Assembly (NCBI GenBank): GCA_035561355.1
Contig: DATMXS010000060.1
Span: 9,308 to 73,307, forward strand
Reading direction: 5' to 3'
Origin: DATMXS01 sp035561355
GTDB lineage: Bacteria > Acidobacteriota > Terriglobia > Bryobacterales > Bryobacteraceae
DNA length: 64,000 bases
Positions within the stretch are counted from its first letter, which is position 1; the number at the start of each line of letters is the position of its first letter. The notes beneath the pieces were generated by a model. It was not told the origin of the DNA, did no database searches, and saw nothing but the letters and a program-made list of their open reading frames with translations. The translations under genes were made by a program, and so were the position numbers. This document shows, one piece after another, positions 26,584 to 35,781 of the stretch.

Positions 26584-27882
26584 GTGCGCATCCTGATTCA
26601 CACTGGAACGCGCGACTGCCTCAACCTGGGTGATGTCGCAATGTTGCAGGCGACGTGTCGGCGCTTGCGCGAACTTTGGACTGACGTCGAACTCATGGTC
26701 CTGACCGATGCGCCAGAAAGGCTTGCGGCCGTCTGTCCCGGATCCATTCCCATCCCCGCGGGGGGTCTGTTCCCGTGGGTGGCCGAGCGCTTCCTGATCG
26801 GACGCGCACACCGTTGGCTCCCAGCCCGTTGGTCTGAAGCGGCCGTTGCCGCGAAACGGAGTGTGGGCCGTCGCTGGCCCGGCGTTCTCGACGCCGCTGT
26901 CGATTTCAAGCTCCGCGTTCAGCGTACCGACCGTGAGTCCGTGACGGCGTTTCGAGATGCATTTGGCGCCGCCGATTGTATTGTTGTTTGCGGTCAGGGC
27001 TCGCTCACGGACGGCGCTCGATCGGAGGCGGGCGAAATCTGTTTATTGCTCAATATGGCGGCTGCGCGGCGCAAGCCGGCGGTTCTGTTCGGCCAAGGTA
27101 TCGGCCCGCTTCGGGACCCCGAACTCCGCCGGGAGGCACAACGGGCACTGAGAACGGCACGCCTGATCGCCCTTCGCGAGCAGCGCGTCGGGCCGGGCGT
27201 ATTGGCTGACCTCGGACTCGGCCGCGATCGCATTCTCGTGACCGGAGATGACGCCGTGGAGGCTGCTTTCGAAGCGAAGCCTCCTCACACGGGAGCCGCG
27301 ATCGGTCTCAACCTGCGGCTGTCTCGCAATTCAGGGCTCAGCCCCGAGCACCTGCCGGCATTCGGCTCAGCGATACGCCGTGCGTGTGAATCAGTCTCGG
27401 CGACCGTACTCCCTGTACCGATCTCGATTCACGAGAACGGCACGAACGATGCGTTTGTGCTCGACCGGTTCTTCGAATCCTCCGGATGGGACGGGAGGGA
27501 GATACACGATCTACGTACCCCCGCGGCGGTAATCAGACAAGTTGGAAGATGCCGCGTGATGATCACGGCCGCCTATCACGCTGCGGTTTTCGCTCTCGCT
27601 CAAGGCATACCCACTATCTGCGTGGCGAACTGCGATTTCTTTGAGGACAAGTTTCTGGGGCTCGCGGGGTTGTTCGGGCCCGGCTGCGAGGTCCTCTCGG
27701 TTTCGAGCCCGAACTTCCCTGAGCGCCTCTGTTCCACTGTGTTCCAGCATTGGGAACAGGCGGATGAATTCCGAACGAACCTTCTCGACCGCGCCGCTCT
27801 CCAAATCCGCTGGGCTCGCGGTGCGTACGAGCGCGCGGCGGGGCTATTGGCCGGCCGCGCGAGTATGACCGCACGCGCCTGA
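26584..27882 (+). CDS. Polysaccharide pyruvyl transferase family protein (WcaK/CsaB-like)
   Basis: A 432-residue GT-B-like protein of PF04230, predicted to add a ketal-linked pyruvate from phosphoenolpyruvate to a sugar of the polysaccharide. Motifs: LNLGDVAMLQATCRRL at the N-terminus, IVVCGQGSLTDGARSEAGE, LFGQGIGPLRDP, and ITAAYHAAVFALAQGIP, where the family's histidine and acidic residues cluster. It starts with GTG at 26584, overlapping the end of the previous gene's stop region, and ends at 27882 with no gap before the next gene. Pyruvylation would add negative charge. Confidence 0.88.
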   Translation: MRILIHTGTRDCLNLGDVAMLQATCRRLRELWTDVELMVLTDAPERLAAVCPGSIPIPAGGLFPWVAERFLIGRAHRWLPARWSEAAVAAKRSVGRRWPGVLDAAVDFKLRVQRTDRESVTAFRDAFGAADCIVVCGQGSLTDGARSEAGEICLLLNMAAARRKPAVLFGQGIGPLRDPELRREAQRALRTARLIALREQRVGPGVLADLGLGRDRILVTGDDAVEAAFEAKPPHTGAAIGLNLRLSRNSGLSPEHLPAFGSAIRRACESVSATVLPVPISIHENGTNDAFVLDRFFESSGWDGREIHDLRTPAAVIRQVGRCRVMITAAYHAAVFALAQGIPTICVANCDFFEDKFLGLAGLFGPGCEVLSVSSPNFPERLCSTVFQHWEQADEFRTNLLDRAALQIRWARGAYERAAGLLAGRASMTARA

Positions 27883-29313
27883 ATGCAACCGCGCATCGCA
27901 ATCATCGTCGATCATCCGGACCGTGACCTCGCAGGCCTGGTACTGACTGCGCGCGAGCTCTGCTATCACGGTGCGGCCTGCTATCTGGTTCCGATGAACC
28001 TTGCCGAACGGGAAATCTGGGCTCTGGCTCCGCACTTCGTGCTCCTCAACTTCATCCGCGTGGTCAACCAAGATCTGGTGCGGCACATGGCGGAAGCAGG
28101 CATCGCGTTCGGCGTTCTCGACACCGAGGGCGGCGTTTGGTCGAGTCCTGAAAGCTACGCAGAGTTGCTGCTGCCCGTAAGGAATGAGCTACGTCTCGCG
28201 GAATGTAACTGCGCCTGGGGCCCGCGCATGGCCGAGTACCTCGTTTCCGAGGGGCTCTACTCCCGCGCGCAGGCGGTCGTGACCGGCTGTCCGAGATTCG
28301 ACCTATACAGCCCGGCTTGGCGGAGTATGGTGTGCAACGGAAACAGGCGGGACCGTCAAAGCCGTGTGATTCTAGTCAACACGAATTTCACGACCGTGAA
28401 TTCGCGCTTCGCTACCACTGCGCAGAACTTCGATCTTCAAGTCAAACTTGGCGTCCCGCGCTCGACCGTCGAGGCCATGGTGAACGCCGAGGAACAGGCA
28501 ATCCGGCTGACGATTGACATGGCGAAGCAGCTCGCGGCTGACTTCCCCGGCGCCAGAGTCGTCGTGCGCCCGCACCCGTTTGAGCGTCCGGAGCCGTATA
28601 TCCGTGAGCTGGCTTCGCTCGGCAACGCGGAAGTGAATAGTAGTGGCCCGGTTCAGCCTCAGATCATGCGCGCCGCTGTGGTGATCCAGCGAAGTTGCTC
28701 GACCGCAATAGAAGCGGGTCTGGCTGGCGCGCCGGCACTCTCGCCACAGTGGATTCCGCCATACATCCTCATACCGGTGGCGGAGTCTGTCAGCGTCGCT
28801 TGCAAGACCTACTCCGAACTGAGATCGTGCGTCCAATCGGCCTTGACTGATTCTTTCGCGCCGCCCGTGAGTGTCCGAGAAACCTTGCAAAAGGTCATCT
28901 CCGAGTGGTTCTACGCCGCGGACGGCAACGCGCACACCAGGGTCGCGAGCACCGTTCTCAATTGCCTGGGCCATCGCGGGAAAGTGGACCACGCCCTCTG
29001 CCGGAAGTTTCTTTACGGCATCGGCGCCCGTGGCGCATCGGGCCGCGCCGGAGCAGGAAATCGAGTGCGGCGCCTGTTCGGGCTTGGGCCGGATTGGTCA
29101 TTTCGCCACTTGCGGAGGGTGCCCGACAAGGCGTGGCGCCGGACTGCAAAGGCCTACGGGATTCGCGAAGTATCCGAACTGGCGTCGGCTGCGGACTCGG
29201 CCGCCTCAGCCGCCGGCAGCTTTCCGGCAGCCCGCCTCAGAGCCACCCTCGCGCGCGAATCGGGTGACTACATTGAGCACTTCGCAGGGCACTCCGTTCG
29301 ATTGACCGCCTAA
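27883..29313 (+). CDS. Surface carbohydrate biosynthesis protein (TIGR04396-like, GT-B fold)
   Basis: A 476-residue protein whose N-terminal half resembles the surface-carbohydrate biosynthesis group: IAIIVDHPDRDLAGLVLTA, then FGVLDTEGGVWS, and VTGCPRFDLYS, followed by VVVRPHPFERPEPYI and SCSTAIEAGLAGAP. This is the same fold as CDP-glycerol glycerophosphotransferases and GT-B glycosyltransferases. It begins at the base after the pyruvyltransferase stop. The last 90 residues are rich in arginine and alanine and have no recognised domain. Likely transfers or assembles a nonulosonate-containing unit; specificity unknown. Confidence 0.72.
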   Translation: MQPRIAIIVDHPDRDLAGLVLTARELCYHGAACYLVPMNLAEREIWALAPHFVLLNFIRVVNQDLVRHMAEAGIAFGVLDTEGGVWSSPESYAELLLPVRNELRLAECNCAWGPRMAEYLVSEGLYSRAQAVVTGCPRFDLYSPAWRSMVCNGNRRDRQSRVILVNTNFTTVNSRFATTAQNFDLQVKLGVPRSTVEAMVNAEEQAIRLTIDMAKQLAADFPGARVVVRPHPFERPEPYIRELASLGNAEVNSSGPVQPQIMRAAVVIQRSCSTAIEAGLAGAPALSPQWIPPYILIPVAESVSVACKTYSELRSCVQSALTDSFAPPVSVRETLQKVISEWFYAADGNAHTRVASTVLNCLGHRGKVDHALCRKFLYGIGARGASGRAGAGNRVRRLFGLGPDWSFRHLRRVPDKAWRRTAKAYGIREVSELASAADSAASAAGSFPAARLRATLARESGDYIEHFAGHSVRLTA

Positions 29314-29335
29314 CCCAACCGATCCTCGGAAGACC

Positions 29336-30070
29336 ATGACAAGACCTGCGTCAGGTATCGTCGCCATCATTCCAGCCCGCGGAGGCTCGAAAGGCATCCC
29401 GCGGAAGAATCTGCGCCTCATCGCTGGTAAGCCGCTCGTCGCGTATGCGATTGAGTGCGCGCTGAACGCACGATTGGTCGGCCGGGTGTTCGTATCGACG
29501 GATGATGCCGAGATCGCAGCGACTTCAAAGGCCTTCGGTGCGGAGGTTATCATCCGGCCCGCCGAACTGAGCGGAGACACGGCTTCCTCAGAAGTCGCTC
29601 TCCTTCACGCGCTCGACCACCTCCGGTCTGTCGAGGCGGTCGAACCACCCGCCGTCGCGTTCCTGCAGGCCACCTCACCGCTCACCGCTCCCGAGGACGT
29701 AGACGGCACCCTCGAGGTGCTCGATGCGCATGTTGCCGATTCCGCGCTCGCGGTGACCATATTTCACCACTTCCTCTGGAAGTTGGACGGAACCGGAAAT
29801 GCGATTGGAGTCAACCACGAGAAGAGCGTGCGGTTGCCGCGTCAGGCCTGCGCGCCGCAGTACCTCGAGACTGGAGCTGTTTACGCGTTTCTGGTGCCCG
29901 GCTTCCGGCAACACAGACATCGATTCTTCGGCAAGACGGCGCTCTATGTCATGCCGTCAGAACGCGCGCTGGAGATCGATGACTTTCCGGACCTGGAAAT
30001 GGCTGAACTGCTCGTCCGCAGACAAGAAGAGAAGACTCACGCGGCGATGTCTACAAATCGCCGGGCTTGA
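29336..30070 (+). CDS. CMP-nonulosonate cytidylyltransferase (NeuA family), copy 2
   Basis: A 244-residue CMP-sugar synthetase with IIPARGGSKGIPRKN at the N-terminus, FLQATSPLTAPEDVD in the middle and EIDDFPDLEMAE near the end, the acidic metal site. It starts 22 bases after the previous gene and is followed 21 bases later by a second NeuB-like synthase. That NeuA-NeuB pairing repeats the arrangement of copies 1 and suggests a second nonulosonic acid or a second donor form. Sequence similarity to copy 1 is limited to the family motifs. Confidence 0.92.
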   Translation: MTRPASGIVAIIPARGGSKGIPRKNLRLIAGKPLVAYAIECALNARLVGRVFVSTDDAEIAATSKAFGAEVIIRPAELSGDTASSEVALLHALDHLRSVEAVEPPAVAFLQATSPLTAPEDVDGTLEVLDAHVADSALAVTIFHHFLWKLDGTGNAIGVNHEKSVRLPRQACAPQYLETGAVYAFLVPGFRQHRHRFFGKTALYVMPSERALEIDDFPDLEMAELLVRRQEEKTHAAMSTNRRA

Positions 30071-30091
30071 TCGCAGACAGAGGGGTGCTGG

Positions 30092-31006
30092 ATGCAGAAA
30101 GCAATTCAGATTGGGAACAGGCTTGTCGGCGAAGGGCAGCCTGTCTTTGTGATCGCCGAGATCGGGATCAATCACAACGGCGATGTGGAACTCGCCAAGA
30201 AGCTGGTTGACATCGCATCTGTAGCCGGATGCGACGCCGTAAAGTTTCAGAAGCGCACGCCGGCGCTGTGCGTCCCAGCGGAGCAGCGGGGACTCATGCG
30301 TGAGACGCCCTGGGGCGTGATGACCTACATGGAGTACAGGCAGCGCACTGAGTTCGGCGCTTCCGAATACCTGGAGATCGATCGCCACTGCCGCTCGAAA
30401 GGGATGCTCTGGTTCGCGTCCTCCTGGGACGAGCCATCGCTGGACTTCATCGAGTCATTCAAGCCGGTGTGCCACAAAATCGCTTCCGCCAGCCTCACCG
30501 ATAATGACCTTCTGCTGAGGATCAAGGACACAGGCCGGCCTGTGATCCTCTCCACGGGCATGTCGACTATGGAGCAGATTCGGCATGCCGTCTCGATGCT
30601 CGACACGTCCCGGCTGCTGCTGGCTCACGCCACGAGCGCCTACCCGTGCAAACCCGTCGAGCTCAATCTTCGAATGATCCACACACTGCGGTCGGAGTTC
30701 GGCTGTCCGGTCGGCTACTCGGGCCACGAGACCGGGTTGGCGCCAACGCTCGCGGCTGTCGCCGTCGGAGCAGCGTTCGTGGAGCGGCATATCACACTGG
30801 ACAGGGCGATGTGGGGCAGCGATCAGGCAGCATCGGTCGAGCCTGGCGGCCTGATGCGGCTTGTGCGCGACATCCGCGTGATCGAGTCGGCGATGGGGGA
30901 CGGAGTCAAGCAGGTTTACGAGAGTGAACTGCCTCTGGTCGCGCGCCTTCGTCGCCGTCCGGAGCGCCGGGTTCCCGCCCTGTCCGCCAGTGGTGGCGGC
31001 GCGTGA
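30092..31006 (+). CDS. N-acetylneuraminate synthase family protein (NeuB-like) lacking the SAF domain, copy 2
   Basis: A 304-residue TIM-barrel synthase: VIAEIGINHNGDVELAKK, AVKFQKRTP, CHKIASASLTDND, GYSGHETGLAPTLAA and ERHITLDRAMWGSDQ. The barrel is complete, but the protein ends about 40-50 residues early relative to copy 1, so the C-terminal antifreeze-like domain is missing; the tail is arginine-rich and low in pattern. Shorter members of the family without SAF exist, so it may still be active. Its stop overlaps the next start (GTG 31003). Confidence 0.88.
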   Translation: MQKAIQIGNRLVGEGQPVFVIAEIGINHNGDVELAKKLVDIASVAGCDAVKFQKRTPALCVPAEQRGLMRETPWGVMTYMEYRQRTEFGASEYLEIDRHCRSKGMLWFASSWDEPSLDFIESFKPVCHKIASASLTDNDLLLRIKDTGRPVILSTGMSTMEQIRHAVSMLDTSRLLLAHATSAYPCKPVELNLRMIHTLRSEFGCPVGYSGHETGLAPTLAAVAVGAAFVERHITLDRAMWGSDQAASVEPGGLMRLVRDIRVIESAMGDGVKQVYESELPLVARLRRRPERRVPALSASGGGA

Positions 31007-32469
31007 CACCGAATGCCCGGCGGGTCGCGGTGCTCCTGCCGATGTCGTGGAGCATCCGGAACGTCCTCTATTCCGGCGCTCTCGACGCCCTCGCGGATCT
31101 CGGCGCGGAGCCGTACCTCATTACGCCGGACCCGGCCGGAAGCCCGCAAGATGTTTGCGAGGTGGCCTTCCGTTCCGCCGCGGCGTTTCATCCCCTTCTC
31201 GAACCGCGCTCGAACCCGGTACGCGGAAAGGCCTTCCTGGACTCTCTCCTGAAAGATGTCTTCAATCGGAGGCATTCGAACCGGAGCTATCCGCTGTATC
31301 GCCGTTGGATGATAAGGCGCGAATCGCTTTATGGCAGAGCGCGGCAGATGCTGATTCGGCTCGCTGGCGCAGCGTGCTATCTGTCGCACCTCGATTCGAC
31401 TCTCCGGTCCGCCTGTGAATCTCTGTACCGTCGCAGCCACGACCTAGACCCGATCCGGACTCAGATGGAACAGATCTCACCCGCCCTCCTCTGGTCCACG
31501 GTCTCCGTCTCCCATCTGGAATACCCGTACATTTTGGCCGCTCGCGACCTCCGAATCCCGACCGTGTCGTCGGTCCTGAGCTTTGACAACCTGACCAGCC
31601 GCGGCGTCCTTCCCGATTTCGACCACTACATCGTCTGGAGCCGCGCCATGCTCGATCAGCTCCGGAGATTTTATCCGCATGTACCAACGGCCAGGATTCG
31701 GATCACCGGTACACCGCAGTTCGATTTCCACCGAAGCCCGGAGTTCTATTGGCCGCGGGAGCGCACCCTCCGCGAACTCGGGCTACCATTGTCCAAACGC
31801 TATTTCCTGTACGCCGCGAGCAGTTCGATTCTGGCTCCCGATGAGCCCGAACTCGTGAGGCGCCTCGCGAAGCGAACGGCCGCCGACCGCGAATTATCCA
31901 GTTTCGCGATTGTGGTCCGCCTGCATCCGTCCGACGGTGTGGAGCGCTGGGCGAACTCACAGGATCGGTATCCCAACCTGGTGCTCTCGCCGGCATTCAG
32001 CCGAACAGACGTTTCAAACGAAGTATGGCGATCGAGCCGCGAGGATCAGTCGCGTCTCATCAATTCACTTCGCCACGCGGAAGCCTGCATCAACATTGCG
32101 TCAACGATGAGCCTGGACGCCGCGATTCTCGACCGGCCTGTGATCTGTTTGCAGTTCGACACCGACACGGATTGTCCGCTCGACATACTCTTCGACGAAT
32201 ACAACGCCGAACATTACCGGCCTCTGGTCGAGAGCCGCGGCATTCAGCTCGCTCGATCGTGGGACGAGTTGTTCCTGCTGCTGCGGCAAGCGTTACGTAC
32301 TCCGGATATTTCGCGCCAACGCAGACGCGCGATGATTGCGCAAGAGTGTGGTGACGTGGACGGGGCGGCTGCGAAGCGTGTCGCACATGCGGTTTCAAGC
32401 CTGCTCAAGCTGGATGCCATCGATCGCGTTCCGCGCGCGGCGAATGCAGCGAGGTCGGGGCGGCTGTGA
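31003..32469 (+). CDS. GT-B-fold surface carbohydrate protein, glycosyl- or glycerophosphotransferase-like
   Basis: A 488-residue protein with no closely recognised family. A GT-B or CDP-glycerol glycerophosphotransferase-like core is suggested by RIRITGTPQFDFHRSP, FAIVVRLHPSDG and CINIASTMSLDAAILDRPVI, which mirror the later half of the protein at 27883. The start is GTG 31003, overlapping the stop of the synthase. It probably transfers an activated sugar to the growing glycan. The N-terminal half is divergent and gives no substrate information. Confidence 0.65.
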   Translation: MTPNARRVAVLLPMSWSIRNVLYSGALDALADLGAEPYLITPDPAGSPQDVCEVAFRSAAAFHPLLEPRSNPVRGKAFLDSLLKDVFNRRHSNRSYPLYRRWMIRRESLYGRARQMLIRLAGAACYLSHLDSTLRSACESLYRRSHDLDPIRTQMEQISPALLWSTVSVSHLEYPYILAARDLRIPTVSSVLSFDNLTSRGVLPDFDHYIVWSRAMLDQLRRFYPHVPTARIRITGTPQFDFHRSPEFYWPRERTLRELGLPLSKRYFLYAASSSILAPDEPELVRRLAKRTAADRELSSFAIVVRLHPSDGVERWANSQDRYPNLVLSPAFSRTDVSNEVWRSSREDQSRLINSLRHAEACINIASTMSLDAAILDRPVICLQFDTDTDCPLDILFDEYNAEHYRPLVESRGIQLARSWDELFLLLRQALRTPDISRQRRRAMIAQECGDVDGAAAKRVAHAVSSLLKLDAIDRVPRAANAARSGRL

Positions 32470-33632
32470 TGACGTGCTGGCCCGAGCCGGACCACAAGGT
32501 TGTATACGTTTGTGATGAGTACCCCGGCGTAGCGGCGCAGTTTGGAGGTATTGGAAGCTCGATCCGGCTTGAAGCCGAGTGGTTCGCCTCCAACAATTTC
32601 GCAGTCCATGTAGTATGCGCCTCGCCCGATGGCATGGCGGATCCGGCGCTTCTCTCGGGCGTGCGCGTGCATTTGGCGCCAGGGCGAGTGAGAATGCCGA
32701 AGCTGAGGGCCTTGTCCCGGCGTCTTTCGATCGCGCAGACGGTCGCGAGCGTGCTCGGCCACTCGCCGGGCATCGTCATCGCAAGCGACTATTGCGGGCC
32801 ATTCTGCACAAGGCCTTTTCGTCAGAAGCTGCTTATCCAGTTGCATGGAAGCGCTACCGTCAATACTGCGGCATATGGCCGGAAGCCTCCGGGTGCAGTC
32901 CGCTATTTCGAGCGACGCACCGTCGAACTGGCTGACGCATTTCAGTCCTGCTCACATTTTACGGCCCAACGCACGGCGGAAGTGTTCCCGCTCGGCAGCA
33001 AGCCGGTGGCGGTGATTCCAAACAGTGTCGATGTCCGCCAGTTCCACCCCGAGTCCGGCAACGTCGCCCGGGCGGACATCATCTTTGTGGGCAAGTTCGC
33101 AACGCTCAAGGGCATCTTCACGCTCGCCGAGGCGATACCGGCTGTTCTGCGCGCCGTCACTGAAGCTCGGCTCCTCATAGTGGGGGCAGATACTGTTGAA
33201 CAGGGCCGCTCGGTCAAGGCCGAGTTTCTGCGCCGAGTCCCGAGCGAATATCGCAGCCGTATCTGCTTTCTGGGAAGACTCCCGCGGACCGAGGTGGCTT
33301 CAGTGCTGAGGCGCGCCTCTGTGCTCGTCTTGCCTTCCCTCGTTGAAGCCGCCCCTATGGTGGTGCTCGAGGCGATGGCATCGGGACGCCCCGTTGTGGC
33401 TTCTCGCCGCGGTGGCATACCGGAGATCGTAGCCGACAAGGTCACAGGCTTGCTGGCCGATCCCGCCGAACCGCGTTCGTTCTCCGACGCGCTGCTCAGG
33501 ATCGTTCGCGATCCTGGTCTGGCTGCCTCGATGGGCGCGGCGGCGCGGACGCGTGCCATCGAGGTGCACGCGCCGGAGAGCGTTTACACCCGCACGCTCG
33601 CATTTCACCGGCAGCTTTTGGGCGCCGCATGA
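32469..33632 (+). CDS. Glycosyltransferase family 4
   Basis: A 387-residue GT-B enzyme, the last glycosyltransferase of the operon. Motifs: VVYVCDEYPGVAAQFGGIGSS, with the glycine loop of GT4 enzymes, then VIPNSVDVRQFHPESG, IIFVGKFATLKGIFTLAEAI and LPSLVEAAPMVVLEAMASG (EX7E). ATG 32469 gives a TGATG junction with the previous stop; a GTG three bases upstream is also possible. The 3' end overlaps an in-frame ATG of the following beta-helix gene. Confidence 0.92.
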   Translation: MTCWPEPDHKVVYVCDEYPGVAAQFGGIGSSIRLEAEWFASNNFAVHVVCASPDGMADPALLSGVRVHLAPGRVRMPKLRALSRRLSIAQTVASVLGHSPGIVIASDYCGPFCTRPFRQKLLIQLHGSATVNTAAYGRKPPGAVRYFERRTVELADAFQSCSHFTAQRTAEVFPLGSKPVAVIPNSVDVRQFHPESGNVARADIIFVGKFATLKGIFTLAEAIPAVLRAVTEARLLIVGADTVEQGRSVKAEFLRRVPSEYRSRICFLGRLPRTEVASVLRRASVLVLPSLVEAAPMVVLEAMASGRPVVASRRGGIPEIVADKVTGLLADPAEPRSFSDALLRIVRDPGLAASMGAAARTRAIEVHAPESVYTRTLAFHRQLLGAA

Positions 33633-33646
33633 GGAGATGTAGACAT

Positions 33647-35755
33647 ATGGTACGGCTATTGATGTTGTCGTTAATGACCGTGTTGGCCGCCCCTGCGGTT
33701 GAGCGATTTGTTTCACTGGTCGGCAGTTCCGAAAACGCTGGCACATTCAACAGGCCCTGGGACCTTCAGACCGCGCTGTCCAACGCCGCTCCGGGCGATA
33801 CAGTCTGGCTTCGAGGAGGCCTGTACCGCGGGAATTTTACCTGCTCCGCTTCGGGCACCCGGGAACAACCGATTGTTTTCCGCGCGTATCCGGGAGAGCG
33901 GGCCAGGATCGACGGCGGATCCAGCCAGTACCCAGCACTGTCGATCGGGTGCAATTACGCATGGTTTTGGGGCCTCGAGATCTTCTTCAGCGACGCCAAG
34001 AGGAAGAGCTCTGAATCCGGCTCAAATCCCACCGACATCCATCGCGGCATCGGCCTGGCAACAGTGCAGAGTCCCAATACCTGCATCGGACTGAAGTTCA
34101 TCAACCTTGTTCTTCACGACAACTTCGAATCGATCGGCCTATGGGCCGAAGCGGTTGATGCCGAGGTTTACGGCAGCATCATCTACCACGACGGCTGGGA
34201 CGCTCCGGATCGCGGACATGGGCACGGCATCTATACGCAGAACGCGGCTGCGGGCACGAAGCGTATCGAAGACAACATCATGTTCGGCTCGTTCAGTCAC
34301 GGCCTGCATGTCTACTCCTTCTCGGACCTCATGCAGAATTTTCATATCGAAGGCAACGTAGCGTTCAACAACGGAAGGCTTGCGTCGGACACGGAGTCCA
34401 CGAACTATCGCGTTTCGGGAGAAATGCCGCCCAAGAACATCGTTTTCAAGAACAACCATTCGTATTTCAGTCCCGAAATCGCGGGTGGTGACGTGGTGCT
34501 GGGCAGCAACAACGGGTGCACCAACCTGACTGTCACCGGGAACTACTTCATCGCCCTGAAGGGCCGAGCGCTGGTGAAACCGAGTGCGTGCCGGGACATC
34601 ACGCTTCAAAGGAACGTCTTCCTCGGCGCGACCGTGGGCGTCAGCCGGACCGGCTTCCCTGACAACGCGTATCTGACCGAAGTTCCGAAGGGCGTCGAGA
34701 CGTTCATCCGTCCGAACCGATATGAACAGGGACGGGCCCACATTGTGATCTATAACTGGGACCGGGCCGACACTGTCCCCGTCGACGTTTCCGCCATTTT
34801 GCGCAAGGGCGATTACTTTGAGCTGCGGGATGCGCAAAATCCTCTCGGTGAGCCCGTGTTGAAAGGGATCTATGAGAGCCTGCCGCTGAGTCTCCCGATG
34901 CGGTCGGCCGTGATTGCGAGTCCCATCGGAGAGCTACCCGTAAGCGCGGTCCATACAGGCCCGGAGTTTGGAGTGTTTGTCCTCACCGCGCCCAAGCGTG
35001 CCTTGGTTCCGCGCGCCGCGCCGGAGATCGCTCCACAGGGCGTCCGGAATGCCGCGAGCATGTCGGACACTATCGCGCCAGGCTCACTGATCAGTGTTTT
35101 CGGATCGAATCTGGCGCTGTACACGGAAGCGAGTACCACGCAACCATTGCCGGAGAGTCTCGGAGGAAGTACTTTCACGATCAATGGGTCCGGCGCACCG
35201 CTGCTTTACGCGGATCCGTATCAGATCAATGCCCAGGTTCCTTATGACGTTCCCGCCGGGCGAACGGTGGCTGTGGTCACGGTTGGGGACCTGACCAGCG
35301 AGCCCGCTGAATTCAGTATCGAGGCGGCCGCTCCCGGCATTTTTCAGATCGACGGCGGCCGTGCCGCCGCGCTGAACGCGGACTGGTCGTTGAACTCACC
35401 CGAGCGGCCCGCACGGCCGGGAGACATGATCGCGGCCTACTGCACGGGGCTGGGTGTGCCGGATCGCCCGATGGCGCCGGGCATCGGGCCCGCCGATCCC
35501 GTGCCGATCCAGCCGCCCGCGTCGGCCACGATCGGATCGTCCGCAGCTCCCGTTCTCTACTCCGGATTGGCGCCGCGATTCGTAGGCCTCTGCCAGGTAA
35601 ATCTGCTTGTGCCAGAACTCGCGCAGGGCGACTACGACCTCGAGATCTCGGTCGGATCAACTCGCAGCAACAGAGTCCTGATAGCCGTCGGGTCCGGGAA
35701 TGCTGAACGGAGTGCACAGGGCGCGCCTGCACGCGCCCCGGAGGACGAGCCGTGA
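33647..35755 (+). CDS. Secreted right-handed beta-helix protein with TIGR03437-type C-terminal domain
   Basis: About 702 residues. An N-terminal signal peptide (VRLLMLSLMTVLAAPA) is followed by a Pel/NosD-like right-handed beta-helix region (about residues 25-430), with repeated strand-turn units such as GDTVWLRGGLYRGNF and ENIMFGS-like NIMFGSFSHGLHV. Residues about 465-690 match the TIGR03437 'Solibacter' C-terminal pattern: GVRNAASMSDTIAPGSLISVFGS, NAQVPYDVPAGR and QVNLLVPELAQGDY. The ATG at 33647 is preferred because aggag (33632-33636) precedes it; the ATG at 33629 overlaps the upstream stop. A pectate-lyase-like fold suggests a glycan-processing or adhesion role, with no proven catalytic residues. 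Confidence 0.82.
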   Translation: MVRLLMLSLMTVLAAPAVERFVSLVGSSENAGTFNRPWDLQTALSNAAPGDTVWLRGGLYRGNFTCSASGTREQPIVFRAYPGERARIDGGSSQYPALSIGCNYAWFWGLEIFFSDAKRKSSESGSNPTDIHRGIGLATVQSPNTCIGLKFINLVLHDNFESIGLWAEAVDAEVYGSIIYHDGWDAPDRGHGHGIYTQNAAAGTKRIEDNIMFGSFSHGLHVYSFSDLMQNFHIEGNVAFNNGRLASDTESTNYRVSGEMPPKNIVFKNNHSYFSPEIAGGDVVLGSNNGCTNLTVTGNYFIALKGRALVKPSACRDITLQRNVFLGATVGVSRTGFPDNAYLTEVPKGVETFIRPNRYEQGRAHIVIYNWDRADTVPVDVSAILRKGDYFELRDAQNPLGEPVLKGIYESLPLSLPMRSAVIASPIGELPVSAVHTGPEFGVFVLTAPKRALVPRAAPEIAPQGVRNAASMSDTIAPGSLISVFGSNLALYTEASTTQPLPESLGGSTFTINGSGAPLLYADPYQINAQVPYDVPAGRTVAVVTVGDLTSEPAEFSIEAAAPGIFQIDGGRAAALNADWSLNSPERPARPGDMIAAYCTGLGVPDRPMAPGIGPADPVPIQPPASATIGSSAAPVLYSGLAPRFVGLCQVNLLVPELAQGDYDLEISVGSTRSNRVLIAVGSGNAERSAQGAPARAPEDEP
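35719..35738 (+). terminator. Hairpin near the end of the beta-helix gene
   Basis: GGGCGCG and CGCGCCC form a 7-bp stem with a 6-base loop, inside the last codons of the upstream gene. There is no T-tract, so any terminator function is weak and uncertain. Confidence 0.3.
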
Positions 35756-35781
35756 ATCCATGACCGGCGATTCGCGTTCGC

